A DNA stretch of 64,000 nucleotides from Vibrio fortis (GTDB lineage Bacteria > Pseudomonadota > Gammaproteobacteria > Enterobacterales > Vibrionaceae). Shown here in pieces: positions 35,477 to 42,958 of this stretch. Each line of letters starts with the position of its first letter. Positions within the stretch are counted from its first letter, which is position 1. The stretch is taken from positions 186,001 to 250,000 of the forward strand of contig NZ_JFFR01000002.1 in assembly GCF_000695685.1 (NCBI RefSeq), written 5' to 3'. The notes below the pieces were generated by a model. That model made no database searches and had not been told where the DNA came from. It was given only the letters and a program-made list of their open reading frames with translations. The position numbers and the translations under genes are program-made.

Positions 35477-36922
35477 ATGAAACAATTAGATTTAGTAGTA
35501 TCCCAATGCCTCATTAATGGCGAATGGGTAGAGTCGATTGATGGCAAACAATTTGAGGTTGTGAACCCAGCGACAGGTGAAGTGATAACGCACGTGCCGG
35601 ATATGGGGCAGCAAGAAGCGACAACAGCAGTGTTAGCCGCTCATGATGCATTCTTAGAGTGGAAAAAAACAACCGCAAAGCATCGAGCGGGATTGTTGAG
35701 AAAATGGTTTGACCTCATTGTTGAGAACGCAGATTCACTCGCTAAATTACTTACATCAGAGCAAGGTAAACCGTATAAAGAAGCCTACGGTGAAGTAATG
35801 TATGGAGCCTCATTTCTTGAGTGGTTTGGTGAGGAAGCTAAGCGAGTCTATGGCGATATTATTCCATCTGCGAACCCTAATACACGCTACATGACGATTA
35901 AGCAGCCTATCGGTGTGGTGACGGCAGTGACACCTTGGAACTTTCCAATCGCGATGATCGCTCGCAAAGTTGGGCCAGCGTTGGCCGCAGGCTGTACTGT
36001 TGTGGTTAAGCCGGGAGAAGATACCCCGTTGTGTACGCTGGCGATGGCGAAACTCGCCGAACAGGCCGGCATTCCTAAAGGTGTGCTGAATATTGTAACT
36101 ACGTCCACACCTGCAAGTGTTGGCGAGGTACTTTGTCAGCATCCTTTGGTTCGAAAAATCTCATTCACTGGCTCAACGCCCGTTGGTAAACATATACTTC
36201 GCCAAGCTGCAGATACGGTCAAAAAAGTCTCCCTTGAGCTGGGTGGCAACGCACCATTTATTGTGTTTGAAGATGCGGACATTGAAAAAGCAGTGCAAGG
36301 TGCGTTGATTTCGAAATATCGAAATGCTGGCCAAACCTGCGTATGTACTAACCGTTTGTATATTCATGATTCGGTCTATGAGCAATTTGTTGAGCTTTAT
36401 ACTCAAGCCGTGCGTGGCTTGGTGATTGGAGATGGCCTCTCTGATGGTACCGATATTGGCCCTCTGATTAATCAAAAAGCGGTTGATAAGGTGCATGGTT
36501 TAGTCGAGCAAGCGATTGAACAGGGGGCAACTCTTGTATTAGGGGGAAGCGTATCTAAGGTGGGTGATCAGTTCTATCAACCTACTATTCTGACCAACGT
36601 CACTGAAAAGATGGACATCGCACATCAAGAGTTGTTTGGTCCAGTCTCGACCATTTTCCGTTTTAGTGATGAAGAGGAAGTTATCCAGCGAGCAAACGAC
36701 ACACCTTATGGCTTAGCCGCTTATTTCTATACACAGAATCAAAGTCGAGTATGGCGCGTTAGTGAAGCGCTTGAGTACGGAATTGTGGGGACTAATGAGG
36801 GGATCATATCGACAGAAGTCGCTCCATTTGGCGGTGTTAAGGAGTCAGGGAGTGGGCGTGAAGGCTCAAAGTATGGCATTGATGACTACTTGGAGATCAA
36901 ATATCTATGTCAGGGCATCTAG
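35477..36922 (+). CDS. gabD: Succinate/glutarate-semialdehyde dehydrogenase (GabD/DavD type)
   Basis: NAD(P)-dependent aldehyde dehydrogenase, cytosolic, about 481 residues. The catalytic Cys is in GQTCVCTNR (about residue 288) and the general base Glu in SLELGGNAP (about 254). TPWNFPIAMIARKVGPALAAG is the N-terminal cofactor-domain signature. The wording GSTPVGKHIL and PFGGVKESGSGREGSKYG fits the GabD subfamily, which takes succinate and glutarate semialdehydes. In this island glutarate semialdehyde, from 5-aminovalerate transamination, is the likely substrate. A GTG directly before the ATG could also start translation. Confidence 0.9.
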   Translation: MKQLDLVVSQCLINGEWVESIDGKQFEVVNPATGEVITHVPDMGQQEATTAVLAAHDAFLEWKKTTAKHRAGLLRKWFDLIVENADSLAKLLTSEQGKPYKEAYGEVMYGASFLEWFGEEAKRVYGDIIPSANPNTRYMTIKQPIGVVTAVTPWNFPIAMIARKVGPALAAGCTVVVKPGEDTPLCTLAMAKLAEQAGIPKGVLNIVTTSTPASVGEVLCQHPLVRKISFTGSTPVGKHILRQAADTVKKVSLELGGNAPFIVFEDADIEKAVQGALISKYRNAGQTCVCTNRLYIHDSVYEQFVELYTQAVRGLVIGDGLSDGTDIGPLINQKAVDKVHGLVEQAIEQGATLVLGGSVSKVGDQFYQPTILTNVTEKMDIAHQELFGPVSTIFRFSDEEEVIQRANDTPYGLAAYFYTQNQSRVWRVSEALEYGIVGTNEGIISTEVAPFGGVKESGSGREGSKYGIDDYLEIKYLCQGI

Positions 36923-37011
36923 TCGTCAGTTTATGACCTCCCAGCGTTTTGTTTGAAACATGCCTTTCATCTTATTGCAGTAACGAGAAACTTAATTCGA
37001 TACCTCGCATG

Positions 37012-37039
37012 AAGCAGCACTCGATGTGCTGCTTTTTTT
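37012..37039 (+). terminator. Rho-independent terminator after gabD
   Basis: 9-bp stem AAGCAGCAC / GTGCTGCTT, 5-base loop, seven T. The TRAP genes therefore need their own promoter in 37040-37267. The rest of 36923-37267 shows a TTGT-N10-ACAA dyad (37177-37194) and no gene. Confidence 0.85.
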
Positions 37040-37267
37040 CGTTCTGCATCCCGGAAATTGTTGAATGACGAGCCCCCGTTTTTGCATAGTCAGTTATCAA
37101 AACTGCAAAGGTTTGAGATTTATAAAACTTTAGGTGGATAAATATGAATTTAATGAATGTAAACAAATTGTAATCATTGTTCACAAGGTGACAACGAGGA
37201 ACTGAAGCGTCACCCAGCACTGTTTTGGAATAACTAGAACAGCGAGATCATATCAAGGAGATTATTC

Positions 37268-38302
37268 ATGTTTAAAACCTTAGGCAAACTACGCAAAAGA
37301 AGTGTAACTAAACTCGTTGCTGGATATGCATTGGCTATTTCTAGCACATTTTTTACTGCGTCTCAGGCCTTTGCGGCAGAGCATAACTGGCGATTTGTGA
37401 ACCTATACTCTCGCGGTACCGCTTATGGTGAAGTGTATAAGAGCTTTGCTGAGAACATTGAAACCATGTCTAACGGGCGTATTGCCGTTCAAGTGATGTA
37501 TGCCGGTGAAGGCGTTGGTCAGACTGGCGTTTTGGGTTCGGTTAAATCTGGTTTAATGACAATGGGCGCACCTTTCCAACCGATGCATGCGGGAGAGTTC
37601 CCTGCAGGCGTTGTTGAAGTGGGTTTGCCAGGTATGACTGATGATGTCGGTGAGCTGAGTGCGCTATTCCACGAGAAAGGTTGGGGTGAAGTACTTGAAG
37701 AAGCTTACGACAAGCAGAACTTGGTATGGCTGGAACCGTACATTCAGCTACCGGTTTATGTGCTGACCAAAGAGCCAATTAACTCTGTGGAAGATTTTAA
37801 AGGCCTTAAGATTCGCGCGCCAGGTGCCTACGGAAAGTTCTTGCGTAATCTAGGTGCTTCACCGGCTTCACTGTCTTGGAGTGAAATTTACACCAGTCTG
37901 GCTACAGGTGTTATCGATGGGTCAATAGGCAGTAACTTGATTGACCATAGAGACGGAAACCACGTCGAAGTGGCTAAGTACATGTACCGCTTGCCAATCG
38001 CTGGTGCTCAGGCCCTTCCTATTGTTGTGAACAAAAGCGCGTGGAACAAGCTACCTGAAGATCTTCAAGCCATTGTTCGTGCAGCAAGCTCAGTTCACGC
38101 TCGTGAGCAGATGACAAAATCCCGCTTATGGGAGTCTCAAGCAATTGCTGATATGGAGTCAAAAGGCATGAAGTGGAGCCCAGAACCGAGTGTTGAAGAT
38201 ATCGCTAAATGGAATGGTGCTGCTGGCTCTTTATGGAGCGAATATGCTGACGCTGACAAATACAGCCAACGCCTAATCAAAATTGTACAAAACAACGAAT
38301 AA
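37268..38302 (+). CDS. TRAP transporter substrate-binding protein (DctP family)
   Basis: Periplasmic binding subunit, 344 residues. The signal peptide has a basic start (MFKTLGKLRKRSVTK), a hydrophobic core and a cleavage site near AFA-AE (about residue 36). The DctP fold is shown by AENIETMSNGRIAVQVMYAGEGVG, DFKGLKIRAPGAYGKFLRNLGASP and TSLATGVIDGSIGS; the Arg in KIRAPG is the usual carboxylate-binding Arg. So the ligand is an organic acid, and by context glutarate or 5-aminovalerate (inference). AAGGAG lies 9 bases before the ATG. Confidence 0.92.
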   Translation: MFKTLGKLRKRSVTKLVAGYALAISSTFFTASQAFAAEHNWRFVNLYSRGTAYGEVYKSFAENIETMSNGRIAVQVMYAGEGVGQTGVLGSVKSGLMTMGAPFQPMHAGEFPAGVVEVGLPGMTDDVGELSALFHEKGWGEVLEEAYDKQNLVWLEPYIQLPVYVLTKEPINSVEDFKGLKIRAPGAYGKFLRNLGASPASLSWSEIYTSLATGVIDGSIGSNLIDHRDGNHVEVAKYMYRLPIAGAQALPIVVNKSAWNKLPEDLQAIVRAASSVHAREQMTKSRLWESQAIADMESKGMKWSPEPSVEDIAKWNGAAGSLWSEYADADKYSQRLIKIVQNNE

Positions 38303-38369
38303 AAATTTGGCTTATCACTGATTTCAAATCATAGGGTAGATGTCGAATTATCAGTGAAATTGCCAATCT

Positions 38370-38388
38370 AGGGGGCTTGCCCCCTTTT
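38370..38388 (+). terminator. GC-rich hairpin between dctP and dctQ, probable partial terminator
   Basis: GGGGGC-tt-GCCCCC followed by TTTT. It lies between the binding-protein gene and the membrane genes, where a partial stop would give more binding protein than permease. Confidence 0.6.
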
Positions 38389-38414
38389 CCTATTTGCTGC
38401 TAGGGATGAAGGTT

Positions 38415-38993
38415 ATGTTTACTAAGGTGTTAACTGCCTATTGTTTGGGCATTAATCGGGTTGTGTATTGGGTTGGCGTGTCTGCATCGGTGTTGATGCC
38501 AATCCTTGCAGCCACTGTCGCCTTTGAGGTGTTTTCTCGATATGTATTAGGTGAGCCCACTATATGGGCATACGACGTATCACTGTTTTTATTTGGCTAC
38601 ATTGCCGCCCTAGGTGGTGCATTAGCGCAACAGAACAAAGCGCATATTAATGTAGATGTTCTGTACCTGTCAGTCTCTACAAGAGTTCGTTCACTGTTCA
38701 ATCTGTTTTCCTACTCGTTGGCGATTTTCTTTCTTTGTGTCGTGATGATGATGGCATTTGGCAAGTTTGAAGAGGCGGTGGAGTTTAACTACCGACGCCA
38801 GTCTGAATGGGCACCTTCAATGGCACATTTTTGGGTGATGATGATGTGTGCGAGCGCGGTGTTCATTGCCCAATTTACTAGCGACATGGTGCAAGACATC
38901 TATTTCGTTATTACAGGCAAAGACCTGATTGCACGAGAAGTAGAAAGTATCGAACAGCCACAAGAATTAATTGAACAGGCGGGGGATGCATGA
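38415..38993 (+). CDS. TRAP transporter small permease (DctQ)
   Basis: Small membrane subunit with four predicted helices, about 192 residues. It shows VFSRYVLGEPTIWAYDVSLFLFGYIAALGGALAQQNKAHINVDVLY, the conserved DctQ core ending in H-I-x-V-D. ATG 38415 is preferred since AGGGA lies 8 bases upstream; an ATG at 38406 and a TTG at 38394 are alternatives. Its stop overlaps the start of dctM (ATGA). Together with DctP and DctM it imports an organic acid using a sodium gradient. Confidence 0.88.
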   Translation: MFTKVLTAYCLGINRVVYWVGVSASVLMPILAATVAFEVFSRYVLGEPTIWAYDVSLFLFGYIAALGGALAQQNKAHINVDVLYLSVSTRVRSLFNLFSYSLAIFFLCVVMMMAFGKFEEAVEFNYRRQSEWAPSMAHFWVMMMCASAVFIAQFTSDMVQDIYFVITGKDLIAREVESIEQPQELIEQAGDA

Positions 38994-40312
38994 GTATTGA
39001 GGTATTAACGCTGCTTCTTATCGGCTGTATTTTGTTTGGTTTTGCATTAGGTGCGCCGGTTGGCCTTGCACTTGGTGGCATCGCAATGGGAATGGGTTAT
39101 CTAACGTGGGGAGAGGGCATATTTAACTTAGTGCCAACCACGATAGAGAGTAACTTCTTTAGCTTTATTTTGTTGGCTATCCCGCTCTATATCTATATGG
39201 GACAACTTCTTACACGCTCCGGTATCGGGGATGCGATGTTCAACGCGAGTCAGATGGTGATCGGACGTATCCGTGGATCATTGGCGATCAGCGTAATCGG
39301 AGTCTGTTCCATGATTGGTGCCATGGTGGGCATCATCGGGGCAGGGATCATGACATCGGGAAGCATCGCACTCAAACCGATGTTAGAGCGTGGTTATGAT
39401 AAACGTCTCGCCCTAGGTGTGATCATGGCAGGTGGCGGATTGGGAATCCTAATACCACCGAGTATCCCGATGATCATGTACGCGGCCACGACCCAAAACT
39501 CCGTGGGGCGTATGTTCTTAGCTGCGATCATTCCGGCTTTGATTTCCATAACCTTGCTAATCGCTTATGTGGTTATCAGCTGTAAGTTCAACCCGAAGAA
39601 AGCACCTTTAGGTACGGGCGCTGAAAGCTCAATGACGGGCAAAGAGAAGATAAGAACCGCTCGTGACGGCATGTTCTCGCTGTTACTCATTGTGGCTGTG
39701 TTGGGCAGTATTATTACAGGTATCGCGACTCCGACGGAGTCTGGGGCTATTGGTGTTGTTGGTGCGATTCTTCTGGCTATTGTTTTTAAGCGCTTTCGCT
39801 TTGAAATGTTCAAATCTTCTGGCTTTGAAACAGCGATGTTGGTCAGCGTATCGATGTGGATCATTTTAGGCGCTTCTCTGTTTAGCAACTTCCACATGCT
39901 GAGTGGCGTGCAAAACATGGTCGCTCAAATTACGCAAGATCTCGGTTTGCCCCCATTAGGCGTGATTATCCTTCTGCAAGTCATCATGTTGTTGCTCGGT
40001 TTTATCATCGACGAACTGATCATCGTATTGATGTGCGCACCGCTGTTCACGCCAATAGTGGTATCACTTGGTTATGATCCTATCTGGTTTGGAATTTTGA
40101 TGATTCTAAACATCGAGATAGCGGTGCAGACACCCCCTTATGGCTTTGCGTTGTTTTATTTGAAAGGTATCGCACCGCCGGGTGTCAGTATGATGGATAT
40201 CTATCGCTCCATTTTACCGTTCATTTTGCTGAAGTTGTGCGTCTTAATTGCCTGTATGTTGTTTCCTGAAATGGTGATGTGGCTACCTAACAAGGTTATG
40301 GGGGCAAACTGA
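38990..40312 (+). CDS. TRAP transporter large permease (DctM)
   Basis: Large inner-membrane subunit with about 12 helices, 440 residues. Family motifs are FALGAPVGLALGGIAMG, FFSFILLAIPLYIYMGQLLTRSG and LGILIPPSIPMIMYAATTQNSVGRMFLAAIIPAL, and the C-terminal VQTPPYGFALFYLKGIAPP. It overlaps dctQ by 4 bases and is followed 1 base later by the universal stress protein gene. It is not fused with DctQ. Confidence 0.94.
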   Translation: MSIEVLTLLLIGCILFGFALGAPVGLALGGIAMGMGYLTWGEGIFNLVPTTIESNFFSFILLAIPLYIYMGQLLTRSGIGDAMFNASQMVIGRIRGSLAISVIGVCSMIGAMVGIIGAGIMTSGSIALKPMLERGYDKRLALGVIMAGGGLGILIPPSIPMIMYAATTQNSVGRMFLAAIIPALISITLLIAYVVISCKFNPKKAPLGTGAESSMTGKEKIRTARDGMFSLLLIVAVLGSIITGIATPTESGAIGVVGAILLAIVFKRFRFEMFKSSGFETAMLVSVSMWIILGASLFSNFHMLSGVQNMVAQITQDLGLPPLGVIILLQVIMLLLGFIIDELIIVLMCAPLFTPIVVSLGYDPIWFGILMILNIEIAVQTPPYGFALFYLKGIAPPGVSMMDIYRSILPFILLKLCVLIACMLFPEMVMWLPNKVMGAN

Positions 40313-40313
40313 T

Positions 40314-40739
40314 ATGAGTCTGAATAGAATTTTAATGCCTGTTGATCTTGCCTATCCAGAAGTGGTCAAAAGGGAAGTCGAAATGGCACTCAAACTGATC
40401 TCAGAAAACGGTGTGATTGATATGCTTTATGTGGATGACGCGCGAGTGCACCATAGTATGGTTCCGACGGTAAGCGGGGCGACATTTTCGGATAAACACC
40501 TAAGCGTTTTTGACAGTGTACAAACAATGTTGGAAGAGTTGGTGCCAAGGCCGCATCGTGGTAAAAGCATAATACGTAATGGGATTGTCTTTGACGAAGT
40601 GGTTATTCAAGCGAAGCAGTCGAATGCCGACGCGATTGTGATGGCATCTGCCAAACCAAAGTTTCGCTCGTATCTACTGGGCTCTAATGCAGCGAAGGTT
40701 GTTCGCCACGCACATTGCTCGGTGTTTGTCGTGCGCTGA
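40314..40739 (+). CDS. Universal stress protein, TRAP-associated (TeaD-like)
   Basis: A 141-residue UspA-fold protein. LNRILMPVDLAYPEVVKREVEMALKL is the N-terminal strand-helix, and the ATP-binding loop G-x2-G-x9-G-S is in part retained as LLGSNAAKVVRHAHCSVFVV. It starts 1 base after dctM, so it belongs to the TRAP operon. Usp proteins coded with TRAP genes (TeaD of the ectoine TRAP system) bind ATP and modulate uptake; the same role is inferred here. Confidence 0.85.
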   Translation: MSLNRILMPVDLAYPEVVKREVEMALKLISENGVIDMLYVDDARVHHSMVPTVSGATFSDKHLSVFDSVQTMLEELVPRPHRGKSIIRNGIVFDEVVIQAKQSNADAIVMASAKPKFRSYLLGSNAAKVVRHAHCSVFVVR

Positions 40740-40763
40740 TTGAGTGTAACGGTGCCATAAAAT

Positions 40764-40810
40764 AACGCCTGCTATCTTTGACTTTTCAAGACCAAGATAG
40801 CAGGCGTTTT
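40764..40810. terminator. Long Rho-independent terminator, bidirectional
   Basis: A perfect 15-bp stem (AACGCCTGCTATCTT / AAGATAGCAGGCGTT), 15-base loop and TTTT, between convergent genes. Confidence 0.88.
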
Positions 40811-40827
40811 ATGTTTAAGGGGTATAT

Positions 40828-42387
40828 CTAAGAAGGAAGCAACTTAAATCCTTCATATCGAATCAGATCTTGCTGTTTCAATATCTCCAGAGCCAGTTTC
40901 TTTGACATGGGTTTGTAGTAATAGAAGCCCTGGATGTATTTTACGCCCAACCCTGCGAGCGTTTGGACTTGCGATTCATTCTCCACGCCCTCAACGATAA
41001 CTTCCATTCCAAGTGAGTCGGCAAGTTGAAGCATAGACTCAAGAATAGGAACTCCTAAGCTCGACGAATCCGAGATGTTTTTTACAAACACACGGTCAAT
41101 TTTAAGGACGCTGAAAGGGAATTGGCGTACAAAGTCTAACCCCGCATAACCAGTGCCGAAGTCGTCGATAGCGATTTCCACGCCAGCTTCCGCCAACTTG
41201 TTTAAGTTGGTTCGGATCGTCACCATGTCCTTTTCAAGACACTCACCATCCTCAGTGACCTCAAATATAAGTTTGTTCAGCAATTCTGGGTTCTTACGGA
41301 ATAGCCTAAGAACACTGTCAGCGAACTCTGGGTTTGAGACGACATTACGGCTGATGTTGACACTAATGTATCTATTCTCAAATAGAGAGCTGTTTGTTTT
41401 TAATGTGCTTAATACTTCATCAAGCACAAAGTAGGTGAGATCTTCGATTAACCCAAGGCTCTCTGCGAGCGGGATGAAAATCGCAGGCGACACACTGCCT
41501 TCGACTGGATCGTTCCATCGTAGCAGTGACTCGCAACCAACTACTTGGGAAGTGCGCTGATCAACAATAGGCTGAAGGTGAACATGTAAGTGTTTGTTTT
41601 TCAGCGCATTAGACAGTGAATACTCAAGGCCTCTTCGTTCTTGGTTTCTGTGCTTAATGTTCTGCGCAACGATGGTCGCGACACCGGCACAAAGAAAACC
41701 AAACCAAGAGTACTTAAGAAGGAAGTTGAGGTAATAGCCGTAGCCAGCGTAAGAGATGACGGCTAGTGGATAGGTGTCAGACTCTATTTTTAAAGCTTTA
41801 ATGTATGAGACTGGCTCGAGCGCAGAGATATCTCGATGAATCACCTCAACCTTTGAGTTCAGCCCGTATTGGGACAGATGATCTTCGACAATGTCAGAAA
41901 TGTAATGTGGTGGGATTAATAGGCTGACACCTTCTTGGCTTACGTGATCTTTGAAGATCAGCATAATGGCTTTCGACTGAGAAATCGCAGAGTTGGTATA
42001 AGAGAGTGTCGTTAAATTCGGGTCATTGTTTATGCGGTTGCTGATGGTTTGATATAAAGGAAACCAAACGTCGCCTTCGGTTGTTGAGCAATAAAAGTAG
42101 TCTCGATCATTATATATCGCCGCTTCTTTTACCCAGTCCGTGTGAAATACAGCTTGCCTAAGCTCTCGCACAAATGCTTTACACGGAAGGCTAGCATTTT
42201 GCGTTGTTATAAAAGAATCGAACTGCGCCTTTATCTCATCTAATTTGGCTTCTGCGAGTACTACCGACTTCTCGCTCACATTCTTGTAGTGAAAGGGTGT
42301 GATGGGAAGAAGCAGAGCCATAGAACAACAAAAAGATGCAATAAAATGGAGTGAGGTCTTGGCAATGCTCTGGTACTTGATGGTCAT
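40828..42387 (-). CDS. CSS-motif EAL cyclic di-GMP phosphodiesterase
   Basis: A 519-residue inner-membrane protein. The N-terminal helix (about 13-32) and a second at about 215-240 flank a periplasmic sensor with Cys69 and the CST triplet at 100-102, the CSS-motif domain whose disulfide state controls such enzymes in E. coli. The EAL domain follows (about 255-505): the signature reads ESLLRW, with catalytic Glu kept, DDFGTGYAGL intact, VEGVENESQ and QGFYYYKP. It should hydrolyse cyclic di-GMP. The start is an ATG with no strong ribosome binding site. Confidence 0.9.
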   Translation of the reverse strand: MTIKYQSIAKTSLHFIASFCCSMALLLPITPFHYKNVSEKSVVLAEAKLDEIKAQFDSFITTQNASLPCKAFVRELRQAVFHTDWVKEAAIYNDRDYFYCSTTEGDVWFPLYQTISNRINNDPNLTTLSYTNSAISQSKAIMLIFKDHVSQEGVSLLIPPHYISDIVEDHLSQYGLNSKVEVIHRDISALEPVSYIKALKIESDTYPLAVISYAGYGYYLNFLLKYSWFGFLCAGVATIVAQNIKHRNQERRGLEYSLSNALKNKHLHVHLQPIVDQRTSQVVGCESLLRWNDPVEGSVSPAIFIPLAESLGLIEDLTYFVLDEVLSTLKTNSSLFENRYISVNISRNVVSNPEFADSVLRLFRKNPELLNKLIFEVTEDGECLEKDMVTIRTNLNKLAEAGVEIAIDDFGTGYAGLDFVRQFPFSVLKIDRVFVKNISDSSSLGVPILESMLQLADSLGMEVIVEGVENESQVQTLAGLGVKYIQGFYYYKPMSKKLALEILKQQDLIRYEGFKLLPS

Positions 42388-42958
42388 AGTATATGGGACA
42401 CTTACTCGGCGAGTTGAATATGTATTTTAATTTATAAAATCAATATCAATTGAAACAGGATGAGTTATCAATAATGTGAATGAAACCATAACTTTGTGAA
42501 TTCTTATTCATTAATTTCGATGGACACTTTACATATTTTAAATTAGCGATTCCTTAATTGGTTTAATATTGTACAATGTGTAAAAATTAATATGCATATT
42601 GTTGTTTATTGGGTTGTGAGAGGATGATGCATCACATAACTGTTGTGTAGCCAGTCAGTAGAGGGGCTGGTAATTTTCCTTGATGCATATTTTATTAGGC
42701 TTTATTAATATATTTTATGCAAATAATCCTCTATCAAATAATTCCTACTGGTTATTTAAATGAGTAAAAAAGGCGGGTAAATAATTCAGATTAGTCAAAA
42801 CTAAGATTATATTTTTTCTTTATCTGTGAGTTAAAATCACAACTTATATAAATGATACTCTTTTTATAAAAAATACATTATTAGTCTGTTTTTATTCATG
42901 CATAAAATCATTGTTAGGCGCTGTGATAGGCACAGTTATTCAACGAGGATTGATGTTT
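42388..42958. other. 571-bp AT-rich intergenic region upstream of the chitinase
   Basis: No open frame with a ribosome binding site was found. The region presumably holds the divergent promoters of the EAL gene and the chitinase gene. A TGTGA-N7-TCACA dyad at 42825-42841 is one base too wide for a standard CRP site. Nothing else is recognised. Confidence 0.5.

Noticed and set aside
37177..37194. TTGT-N10-ACAA dyad before dctP as a uronate-type operator
   Set aside because: The spacing does not fit the TTGT-N3-ACAA form, and the TRAP genes belong to another pathway.
42825..42841. TGTGA-N7-TCACA as a CRP site before the chitinase gene
   Set aside because: Spacer is 7 bases instead of 6; CRP contacts would be out of register.
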